Assembly (NCBI GenBank): GCA_002422305.1
Contig: DIUG01000051.1
Location: forward strand, 1-20,755
From: Patescibacteria group bacterium UBA6164
GTDB lineage: Bacteria; Patescibacteriota; Gracilibacteria; BD1-5; UBA6164
Direction of reading: 5' to 3'
DNA: 20,755 nt
Shown here piece by piece: positions 1 to 8,317 of the stretch. Position 1 is the first letter of the stretch, and every line of letters begins with the position of its first letter. A program made the translations under genes and the position numbers. Under the pieces are notes generated by a model. The model was not told the origin of the DNA and searched no databases. It was given only the letters and a program-made list of their open reading frames with translations.

Positions 1-123
1 CAGACATAATAATTGATACTGAGAGTGATTAAATTCTAGGATTTGAAAAATTATAAGAGATAGTAAAGGTTTTACAAATAATGATTATATGATTTTTAGG
101 TTAATTACTGCTTTGTAATTTAA

Positions 124-1269
124 CTTATTTTTAGGTCCACAGATTTTAGGTCAATACCAAATTTTCCTAAAAAAACAGATACAATATTATTAAAATCATT
201 TTATAATAATGATATAGAAATTTATACTAAATATAATTGTAAAGATAGAGATTTTAATACAAATTTTAAAAGTTATGATTTGTTCAGTATAAATAAAGAT
301 ACTAAAACTATAGAAATAATTAATAAACAAAATCCTAAATATAATGTTTATTCAAAAAAAGATTTTGATAATGATTGGATAGAAGATGATTTAGATAATT
401 GTCCATATATTTATAATCCAGATCAAAGTGATATAAATTGAGATTGAGTTTGAGATGCTTGTAGTGATAATGATAAAGATTGAATAATATGATATTATGA
501 TAATTGTCCAAATGTTTATAATCCAGATCAAAAAGATATAAATAGAAATGGTATTTGAGATGTATGTGAATTTGATAAAGATGAAGATTGAATATTTGAT
601 TCATTAGATAATTGTATAAATGTTTATAATCCAGATCAAAAAGATGATGACAAAGATTGAATATGAAATGCTTGTGATAATTGTGAATATTATAATCCTG
701 ATCAAAAAGATATAAATAAAAATGGTATTTGAGATGTATGTGAAGAAATAGAAAAGAATTTAAAAGAAAATGATAAAGATAATGATTGAATAATAGATTA
801 TAATGATAATTGTCCTTATGTTTATAATCCAGATCAAAAGGATAGTGATAATGATTGAATATGAGATGCTTGCGACAATTGTATATTTATACAAAATAAA
901 AATCAATTAGATTTTAACAAAAATGGTATTTGAGATATATGTGAAGATAGTGATGGTGATTGAATTGATTGATTAGTTGATAATTGTATAAATATTTATA
1001 ATCCAGACCAAAAAGATAGTGATAATGATTGAGTAGGTGATGCTTGTGAGGATGACGATGGAGATAATATATTATTTGCAAATGATAATTGTCCATATAT
1101 TTATAATCCAGATCAAAAAGATATAGATAATGATTGAATAGGTGATGTCTGTGATGATAAAGATGATAGATTTATAGAATCAAACTCAAATTTTTTTATA
1201 TGATTAATTATTTTTATAACTTTTATATTTTTCTATTGAATTTATGTAATGCTTAGAAAATTGAAGTAA
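124..1269 (+). CDS. Thrombospondin type-3 repeat protein with C-terminal membrane anchor, 5' end broken or missing
   Basis: With TGA read as Gly, this frame is open from just after a TAA at 121-123 to the TAA at 1267-1269. From about base 390 it encodes eight thrombospondin type-3 repeats of the form NCPYIYNPDQ, then D/N-rich spacing, then GIGDAC or GVGDVC. In this family such repeats bind calcium through Asp side chains and are held by Cys pairs. The repeats end at a hydrophobic helix (about bases 1190-1250) followed by basic LRKLK, so the product is probably a surface protein anchored at its C terminus. No ATG lies in frame before the repeats; the first plausible alternative is TTG at 280, without a ribosome site. 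Coding-like sequence extends upstream of that TTG to at least base 180, and bases 1-120 hold short coding-like pieces in other frames broken by TAA/TAG. I infer a decayed or frameshifted larger gene. The next gene follows after 23 bases on the same strand. Confidence 0.75.
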
Positions 1270-1292
1270 TATTATTTTTTAAAAAACTAACT

Positions 1293-4200
1293 ATGTTCAA
1301 ATTATTAAATAGACTTGCATATTTGCTTTCATTTTGTATGTGATTTATTATTAGCTTATTATTTATTTCAATATATTCTTATAATTTATATATTGATGAT
1401 ATTATAGGTGCATTATTTTATTGAATTATAGTATGATTGATATTTAAAAAATTGTTTTTATCAAAACCGTATATAGAATCAAGATTAGAATTTTTTGCTA
1501 ATTCATTGATAAAAAGAGAACAAAAAACTTTATCTAATATTTCCTCTCTTTGACTGGAGAAAAAGGCTACAATTAATAAAGAAGAAATTATTAATGAGGA
1601 AATAGATTTAAAAGATTATAAATTAGAATGAGAAGTATTTGAAAAAAATAAACAGGAAATTGAAATTAATTCAATAAGTCTAAATACTTTAAAAGAAGAA
1701 AATATAGAAGAATATGAAGAGTATGTACAAAAAATAGATGAACCATCAAAATTAGAAATAGCCATAAAAAAATTCTTTTCAGAAAATTTATTAGCAAAAA
1801 TATGATGAATATTAATTTTTCTATGAGTATTATTTTTACTTAGTCTTGTTTATTCTAATATATGATCTACTTGAAAATTGATTATATGATTTATAATATG
1901 ATTTTGAGCATATTTTGCTTGAGTAATTTTGGATAAAAAAGAATTTCATAATGAGTGAAGAATATTGCTTTGAATATGAATATTGATCAATTATTTAGTT
2001 ATATTATCTGGTAGATATTTAATTTGAGATAGTTTAAATAATAATACATTATCTACTACTGCTACTTTTTTATTTTTGATATTTAATACTGTGTTTGCAG
2101 TTGTTACTTCTTTAGTTTACAAATCTAGAACTCTTTTATTATTTTCATTTATTTTTGCTTTTATAAACCCACTTTTGGTTTGATCAAACTCTGATGTTCC
2201 ATATACTTTAGTTTGATATAGTTTGATAGTTACATTTTGATGATTATTTTTATCATTAAAACAAAAAGATATATATCTTACTATTTGAGTATTTATATTA
2301 TCAAATATATTATTTTTAATTGCACCTTGTAATTCGGATTTACATTGGATTATAAAACTTTTATCTAGTGCTATAATATCAGTAACTAGTATTTATGTTG
2401 TTTATAAAATAGATTTAAAACAATTATCTGGAATTTTCTTTTGAAGTTATTTAGTTCTTATTTTATTATTATGATCTGGAGATAATTATTTGAAAGAAAC
2501 TAGTAGTTTTATATCATATATGTTAATAATTGTATTATATTTTTCTTTATGAATATTTTATTTTTTAAAAACTAGCTTCAATTCACTTATATTTTTATTA
2601 TTTTCTCCGATATTAATAGTATTATGATTGAGTTTTAGTTGAGTATTATTTAGTATTACAAATGTATTAGCATTAATAGTTTTAGTTTATTTGGTATGAT
2701 TTGTATTCATAAAAGACAAATTACCAGATTTCTTGAAGTATATATTCTTTACAGTTCTATGATTTTATATTTTTCTTACTAATTCATATTTAAGTATTTC
2801 TGTTATTAATTTGAGTTTCATAAATTTACTTACAGTAATAATAGTTTCATTTATATTTATATTTACTTCTTATTATTTAAGCACAAAGAAAAATCTAGAA
2901 TTTTTATATAGTATTTGAACTATTTGAGCTATATTTATTTTAGCACCAGTTATAGAAAGTAGATTTATTTATAGTGATACTTTGCAAACAGTTATTATAA
3001 ATTCATATCAATTATACTTGTCAGTTATAGCATTAATACTTTTTTCATTATCAAATTGGATATTACCATTTTTTAATAAAAATTTGATTAAAACAGAATT
3101 TAATGAAGAGAATAATTCATCTATAAAAAATCTATTAGTTTGAGTTATTTCAGCATTACTTTTTATAGGATATGAATTATTTAATTATTGAAAAGAATTT
3201 TTTCCTGGAGTTACTTTAGGTATTATATTTGCTATATTAGCTATTATATATTTTTTATTAGCATATTTTATTATAAATAAAATATGAATAGAAAATATTA
3301 AAAAACAAGAACTTTCAAAAAATGTTATATATACATATTTAGGAGCTTCTATATCTATATTTTCTCTAGCTATTGCTCTTATTTTCTCTGAATATGAAGC
3401 TATAGTTAGTTCAATTTGGTTGTTTGAAGCAACTCTTTTGTTTTATTTTTATAATAAAACAAAAGAAATTAAAATATTTTTAGCATGAATTATTTTATTT
3501 ATGATATGAGTATTTAAACTATTTTGATTAATAGATATTGTAAAGCAAAAAGATTTTTTATTTTTGATTCCTTTTACCATAATATTTATATCTTATGTTT
3601 TGAATATTAAATTATTAGATAATATTAAGTCTGGATTTACTAGAGTTTCACATGATATTTTACATATTTTATGAATTTCTACTCTATGATTATTATTACT
3701 TGAAATAATTCCTAGTACATGACATGGTTGGAGTACATTATGAATAGCATCATTTTTATTTATATTAAATTTAGTTTATTCATATTATAATTCAAAGATT
3801 TTAAAAATATTTTTTATCTTGATATTTACTGTATATTTAATTATTCAATCATGAGATATAGGTATTATTTATTCGAAAATAGATTATGCTAAATTAAGTT
3901 ATTTGAGAATATTACAGTACATTTCTACAGCACTAGTTTGAATGATTGTTGTATTTTGGAACAAAATTAATAAACAAAAAGTATTAAATATTTATATAAA
4001 TATAATTTTTACTCTTTATTTATTATTTATTACATCTTACTATATATATGATATATTTAATACTACATTTGCTATAACTATTTATTGGTGAGTTAGTGCA
4101 TCTATTTTATTATTTTATGGTATATCTAAAGATTATGCAAAAATTAGAACAATTTGATTGTATTTAGTTAGTTTAACTATTATAAAAATATTTTTCTATG

Positions 4201-4820
4201 ATATTTGATATGGTATAGATGATGCTATATCTAGAGTTATTGCTTTTATGATTATATGAATTTTACTTATAATTATTTCTACTAAATATACAAAAAAATA
4301 TTGAAATAATATAATGTGAGAATTTAGTTTTAATAACTTTAAAACTACAGATTTTTCACAAGAAGAAGAACAAGAACAAGAACAAGAACAAGAACAAGAA
4401 CAAGAACAACAAGAAGAACAAGAACAACAAGAACAACAAGAAGAAAAAGAACACGAACAACAAGAAGAAGAAGATTCTAAAAATAATGATATAAATAATT
4501 CAAAATTTTATATCATAAATAATAATATAAAAGATATAGATATTTCAGAGATTAGATGAATAAAATTTAATTTTAATTCTTGAGAAAGTATAGAAATAAG
4601 GTCAGAAAATTTAATAAAAATAGTAAAAAAGGTAACTTATAATTTTAAAAATACAATTTTCTGAAAATGAGAGTTAAAGTCGACATATAATTATGTTATA
4701 AAAAATTATAAAACTGAATTATCAAAAAATAATTATGATAAAATTTTAAATATTCTTCAAAGATTTGTTGAAGAATGAGGAAGTATAGAGCCTATTTATA
4801 AAAATAAGTCAAAAATTTAA
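1293..4820 (+). CDS. Giant polytopic membrane protein, DUF2339-like
   Basis: The 1175-residue product starts at ATG 1293 and ends at a TAA inside a terminator palindrome. Two N-terminal membrane helices (about residues 5-55) are followed by an acidic, helix-prone linker to about residue 160. Some 25 or more hydrophobic segments rich in Ile, Leu and Phe then run to about residue 1000. This architecture (helices, charged linker, dense helix array) resembles DUF2339 predicted membrane proteins, whose function is not established. A Gln/Glu-rich run (about residues 1022-1060), encoded by an imperfect GAACAA repeat, separates the membrane part from a soluble C-terminal domain of about 115 residues with many Lys and Asn. 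Many membrane glycines are TGA codons. It lies 23 bases after the thrombospondin-repeat gene and may be co-transcribed with it. The family call rests on architecture and remembered sequence character, not on a search. Confidence 0.8.
4357..4474 (+). repeat. Imperfect GAACAA microsatellite coding for Gln/Glu
   Basis: A tandem run of GAA and CAA codons (core about 4362-4415 as regular GAACAA units, then irregular CAAGAA/CAACAA/GAAGAA units) sits in frame in the DUF2339-like gene. All units are multiples of three, so slippage would lengthen or shorten the linker without breaking the frame. It has no spacers and is not a CRISPR array. Confidence 0.9.
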
Positions 4821-4836
4821 TTTTTGACTTATTTTT
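4800..4836. terminator. Perfect 18-bp palindrome shared by two convergent genes
   Basis: AAAAATAAGTCAAAAATT is followed one base later by its exact reverse complement, giving an 18-bp stem with A tracts and T tracts on both sides. It can therefore stop transcription in both directions. It contains the TAA of the DUF2339-like gene (4818-4820) and the last codons and TAA of the hicA pseudogene (4829-4831, minus strand). A further copy of the left arm occurs at 5325-5342, upstream of hicB. Confidence 0.8.
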
Positions 4837-5052
4837 CAAGAAATTCATTTTTATCAATTCGAGATTGTTTAAAAAATACTTATAATTGTTTTTATATTTA
4901 AAGTTTTATTTGAATGATTAGGAATTGTAACTTTTAAAGTTCATTTTTTTTAATTGAATATGACTTCATTTTTGATTAGAAATTTCAAATCAATTATTAA
5001 GTAAAAATCTTAAAATATCCTTACTTTTTATATTAAAAATATTTGGATTCAT
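4829..5052 (-). pseudogene. hicA: hicA mRNA interferase toxin, two frameshifts
   Basis: From ATG at 5052 the first frame gives a HicA start ending in NGFEISNQKGSHIQLKK, including the Gly-Ser-His motif with the family's catalytic His. It then stops early at 44 residues. The next frame continues as VTIPNHSNKTLNIKTIISIF, the expected second half of the HicA double-stranded-RNA-binding fold. The third frame ends KQSRIDKNEFLEK and a stop. Both breaks look like one extra base in a homopolymer: a 4-base run at about 4932-4935 and a 6-base run at 4871-4876. Removing one base at each would restore a normal-length HicA of about 75 residues. The gene begins 2 bases after the hicB stop. Either the toxin has been inactivated while the antitoxin remains, or these are sequencing errors. 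The identification is strong; the reason for the breaks is open. Confidence 0.85.
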
Positions 5053-5054
5053 TA

Positions 5055-5276
5055 TTAAACTGTTACATAAGTATTAAAACTATTTTTAAATGATTGTAAA
5101 ATTAACCATTCATCATCTCATTTTTCTAATCATTCTATATGACAAGATAAAGCTTCTTTTCAGTTTAAAATAGCTTCTTCAATAGAATCTCATTCTGTTA
5201 CAATACTAAAAATATTTGATAAAACTGTATAAGTTCAATCTTCATTTTTTAGTATTGTTAAAGGTAAATTATACAT
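5055..5276 (-). CDS. hicB: HicB-family antitoxin
   Basis: The 73-residue product begins MYNLPLTILKNEDGTYTV and continues with SIVTEGDSIEEAILNGKEAL. This is the partial RNase-H-like fold of HicB antitoxins: a beta hairpin that senses substrate-like sequence, then the EA-rich helix. HicB normally binds and blocks HicA and represses its own operon. This copy is short and ends soon after the core, with no clear C-terminal helix-turn-helix or ribbon-helix-helix domain, so DNA binding is uncertain. The order is hicB then hicA, 2 bases apart. The partner is frameshifted. No Shine-Dalgarno sequence is seen before the ATG, and a possible TATAAT lies about 30 bases upstream on this strand. Confidence 0.8.
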
Positions 5277-5473
5277 AAATTATTATTTAAATATTAAGCT
5301 AACTTTATATATTATAATTAATAAAAAAATAAGTCAAAAATTAAAGGGCTTTTTTTAACATAGTGAGTATAATACATTTTGTGCATCGTTGGAAATATTT
5401 GATGAATATATCTTTTCTTTTATGTTATAACTCTTATGTTTTGATAGTAATAAAATAAGTAATTATTTTTGTC
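5277..5473. other. Intergenic region between comM 3' end and hicB
   Basis: This holds a single extra copy of AAAAATAAGTCAAAAATT (5325-5342), which with the copy at 4800-4817 forms an 18-bp direct repeat flanking the hicBA locus. It also holds copy A of the repeat containing TGTGCATCGTTGGAAATA (5367-5397). No gene is visible and no strong comM terminator is seen. Confidence 0.6.
5367..5397 (+). repeat. Dispersed 31-bp motif, copy A (TATAAT then TGTGCATCGTTGGAAATA)
   Basis: The motif starts with a sigma-70-like GTATAAT box and runs through TGTGCATCGTTGGAAATA. A near-identical copy, one mismatch in 31, occurs inverted at 11745-11775. A truncated copy starts at 20743 and runs off the window end, and a 13-bp piece lies at 17717-17729. 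The conserved part extends far beyond the -10 box, so it is more than a promoter. In this orientation it points into the antisense of comM. Confidence 0.7.
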
Positions 5474-7015
5474 TTAATTTTCTTCTTTTTTTCTAAAACT
5501 CAAAGCTTCTAAAATATGTTTTGTTTCTATTTCTTCTATTCACTCTAAGTCTGCAATAGTTCTAGATAATTTTATTATTCTATAATATGCTCTAGCTGAT
5601 AAATTCATATTATTTATTGCTTGTTTTAAAAGAATATCACTAGATTCATCTAATTTACAAAATTTATTTATTTCTTTTGTTCACATTTCAGAATTAAATG
5701 TAATGTTTGTTCCATTAAATCTCTTTAATTGTATAAGTCTTGCTTTTTCTACTCTTTTTTTTATATCTAAAGATGTTTCACTACTACTATAGTCTTCTCA
5801 AACTTTAAATTTGTCAGTTTTTACTTTTGGGACTTCTATAAATATATCAACTCTATCAATTAGTGGTCATGATAATTTTGATCTATAATTTTCTACTTGT
5901 TTATGAGTACAAATACATTCTTTATCTGGGTCTGTAAAATAACCACAAGGGCAAGGGTTCATAGCTCATATCATTATAAATTGGGCAGGATAAGTATAAC
6001 TAGCATTTGCTCTATTTATTGTTATATTTCAGTCTTCTAGTGGTTGTCTTAAAACTTCTAAAACTGATTTTTCAAATTCTAATATCTCATCTAAAAAAAG
6101 TACTCATTTATGAGATAGGCTTATTTCTCATGGCTTGGCATTTCTTCATCATCAAACTATTGATATATTAGAGGCTGTATGATGGACTGTTCTAAATGGT
6201 CTTTTTCTTATTATTGGATTTTTTTCATTTAATAATCATGAAATACTGTAAATTTTTGATACTTCTATAGCTTCATTTATAGTTAAATCTGGTAATATAC
6301 TTGAAAAAGATTTAGATAACATAGTTTTTCAACTACCAGGAGGTCAATCCATTACTATATTATGTCATCATGATGCAGATATTTCTAAGGCTCTTTTTGC
6401 ATGCTCTTGTCAAAGGATATATTTAAAATCATATTTATTATTTATTATATTATCTTCATTTTTATAATTATTAAAATCTAGCTCGGGTAAAATAAATAAT
6501 TCTTTATTTTTATTTAAAAAATTTATTACTTCTTCTAAATTTTCTACAGGTATTACATCTATTCATGGAACTATAGATGCTTCTAAAGAATTTTCTTTTG
6601 GTATAAATATTCTTTTAAATCATTTTTCTTTTGCTCAAATAGTTGCAGGAAGTACAGATGCAACTTTTCTGAGTCTTCAATCAAGTGATAATTCTCATAA
6701 AAAAATAGAATCTAATACAAATGTATCATTTATAAATCATTCATGTAAAAGAATTCAAATAGCAATAGGGAAGTCAAAACTAGGTCAAGATTTTCTAATA
6801 TCAGCAGGAGCTAGATTAACAGTTATTCTAGTCATAGGTAATTTATTTCCAGAGGATTTCATAGCAGATCTAAGTCTTTCCTTACTTTCTTGTATTCATT
6901 GATCTGGAAGTCAAACAATAGTAAAACTAGGTAATCAATTGTTTATATCTACTTCTACCTCTACTAAATGAGAATCTAATCAATTTACTGTAATAGAGCT
7001 TACTTTTGATATCAT
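5474..7015 (-). CDS. comM: ComM/YifB-type magnesium-chelatase-like AAA+ ATPase
   Basis: The 513-residue product has the usual ComM length and domain order. The N-terminal ChlI-type domain begins MISKVSSITVNG and carries the LPDQGIQESKERLRSA stretch (about residues 1-130). An AAA+ core follows with Walker A GPPGSGKT at about 224-231 and Walker B GVLFLDEI at about 304-311. The MNPCPCGYF motif with four Cys (about 355, 357, 367 and 369) precedes a C-terminal helical lid ending ALSFRKKEEN. ComM is a hexameric helicase that drives branch migration during integration of single-stranded DNA in natural transformation. Walker A is encoded with both TGA and GGT, which fixes TGA as Gly. ATG 7015 was chosen because it gives the family start and lies about 32 bases after a plausible promoter. 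The gene stands alone on its strand. Confidence 0.95.
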
Positions 7016-7053
7016 AATGTGTATTGGTTATATTATATACTTACTATACACTA

Positions 7054-7080
7054 ATTATATCTATTTTTTTTTGATGTCAA
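7054..7080 (-). promoter_or_regulatory. Sigma-70-like promoter of comM
   Basis: On the minus strand TTGACA (7075-7080) and TATAAT (7054-7059) are both perfect consensus boxes with a 15-bp spacer containing an A9 run, slightly shorter than ideal. Transcription would start near 7047, giving a leader of about 32 bases. A second TATAAT lies a little downstream. Confidence 0.6.
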
Positions 7081-7131
7081 TTTTTTTTTATACAAATTAT
7101 AAATTATTATATTTTATAATAATTTTTTGAT

Positions 7132-7181
7132 TTTTTTAAATTATTTATTATTATATAGTTAATAATAAATAATTTAAAAAA
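7132..7181. promoter_or_regulatory. Perfect 21-bp inverted repeat just before a start codon
   Basis: Bases 7132-7152 and 7161-7181 are exact reverse complements around an 8-base loop (ATATAGTT). The right arm ends one base before the ATG at 7183, so in mRNA it would place the whole ribosome-binding region in a hairpin. There is no T tract after the right arm on either strand, so it is not a standard terminator. It could be an operator or a translational control element. Confidence 0.6.
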
Positions 7182-7182
7182 T

Positions 7183-7563
7183 ATGAAAAAAATAATAGTT
7201 ACATTAATGTTAATAATTCTTTTTTCCTCTTGTGGAAATAAAAAAATAGATATAGAAAATGAAAATTCAACTTGAGCTATAATTGATGATTTAAGTGTTT
7301 CAATTGATGAACAAAATAATACAGGATCTTCTGATGAAATAAATTTTGAAAATAATGACTTATTAAATGATAATTCTAATGAACAAAATTCTTTAAATTG
7401 AAATGTTATTATAAAAAATGATACTTCTAATATAGAAAAATCAGATAAAGAAACAATAGAAAATAAAAAAATACAAGTAAATAATAATGATGAAGCATTG
7501 GAAGCAGAAGTTAATGATTTATTAGATGATTTTATTAATTCTTTAGATAATTATGATAATTAA
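7183..7563 (+). CDS. Small acidic lipoprotein, function unknown
   Basis: The 126-residue product has a lipoprotein signal: MKKIIVTLMLIILFSSC, with the lipobox Cys at residue 17 directly followed by Gly-Asn. The mature part is low in complexity, dominated by Asn, Asp, Glu and Ser, and is probably disordered. It ends in an acidic helix-like stretch (EALEAEVNDLLDDFINSL). No domain is recognised. It would be lipid-anchored on the outside of the cytoplasmic membrane. Its stop overlaps the start of the downstream holB-like gene by 11 bases, so the two are translated from one message although their functions look unrelated. The start abuts a 21-bp hairpin. Confidence 0.75.
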
Positions 7564-8257
7564 AGATGTATATGATAATATTATTAGACAGATAAATAAA
7601 GGAGACAAAAAATCTCCTTTTTTGTTTTTAGGTAAAAATAATGAATTATTAAATTCAGATGTAAAAAATTTAGCATTAGAATTACTTAAAAATTTCGAAA
7701 TTCCAAAAAATTATTTATATACTTTAGAAGATGATTGAAAAATAATAAAAGTAAAAGATATAAAAGAATTTGTAGAATTTTCTAATTCAAAACCACCTTT
7801 TAAATTTCAAATATTCTTAATAGAAAATATTTCTAGATTTAATATTCATGCTTGAAATAGTATGTTAAAATTTTTTGAAGAACCAGATGAAACAAATTTA
7901 ATATTTCTTACAAATTTTTCTGAAAGTTGAATTTTAGATACAATTTTATCAAGAGTTCAAACTATTGATTTATGATGAAAATATATAATTAAAAAAAATA
8001 ATTTTATTTATAGTATGATTAAAACATATTTAGAAGAAAAAAATACTGAAATATTATCATATTATTTTAGAAATAAATTGGAAAAACAAGATTATATAGA
8101 TTTTTTAGAAAATTTAATAATCTATTCTAAAGATAATTTAGTTTTAATAAATTATTTAACAGAAATGGATGAAGATATAAATAGTATAAAACAAAATAAT
8201 GTAAATGCTAAATATATAGTTGATAAATGGTTATTAAAAGTTATAATAAGTATGTAA
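7553..8257 (+). CDS. holB: DNA polymerase III delta'-like clamp-loader protein without Walker A
   Basis: The 234-residue product contains the conserved clamp-loader block FQIFLIENISRFNIHAGNSM then LKFFEEPDETNLIFLTNF and ILDTILSRVQTIDL (about residues 85-140). This matches the Walker-B, sensor-1 and SRC-like region of delta' and gamma/tau subunits, here ending SRVQ. Upstream, where a Walker A loop would be, it has only SPFLFLGKNNELLNSDVK, so ATP binding is unlikely; E. coli delta' is likewise inactive as an ATPase. The protein is shorter than typical delta' (about 300 residues or more) and its C-terminal collar domain is small and divergent. It overlaps the preceding lipoprotein gene by 11 bases. 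A role as structural subunit of the clamp loader is an inference from the motif block. Confidence 0.75.
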
Positions 8258-8267
8258 TACATTTTTA

Positions 8268-8312
8268 ACCCTAACATTAACCCTTTCCCTTAAATAAGGG
8301 TAAGGGGCTACA
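8268..8312 (+). repeat. GC-rich palindromic element, intergenic copy
   Basis: The arms CCCTTTCCCTT and AAGGGTAAGGG fold into a hairpin with one mismatch, standing out by G+C from the surroundings. It is followed by GGCTACAA. A related copy, sharing CCCTTA, AAGGG and GCTACAA in the same order, is inside the response regulator gene at 16053-16098. The GGGG here lies about 12 bases before the ATG at 8318 and could act as a Shine-Dalgarno sequence. Confidence 0.65.
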
Positions 8313-8317
8313 AAATT

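Noticed and set aside
335..1096. Minus-strand open frames rich in Tyr, His, Leu and Asn over the thrombospondin repeats
   Set aside because: They are complements of the repetitive D/N/C codons on the plus strand, which give clear family repeats. The minus-strand peptides have no domain and repeat only because the plus strand does.
4357..4474. Possible CRISPR-like or tandem repeat array
   Set aside because: Units are 6 bases with no spacers and lie inside a coding frame as Gln/Glu codons.
8015..8257. Separate 80-residue gene starting at the Met in YSMIKTYLEEK
   Set aside because: It is the C-terminal part of the HolB-like protein in the same frame; upstream TGA codons are Gly, not stops.
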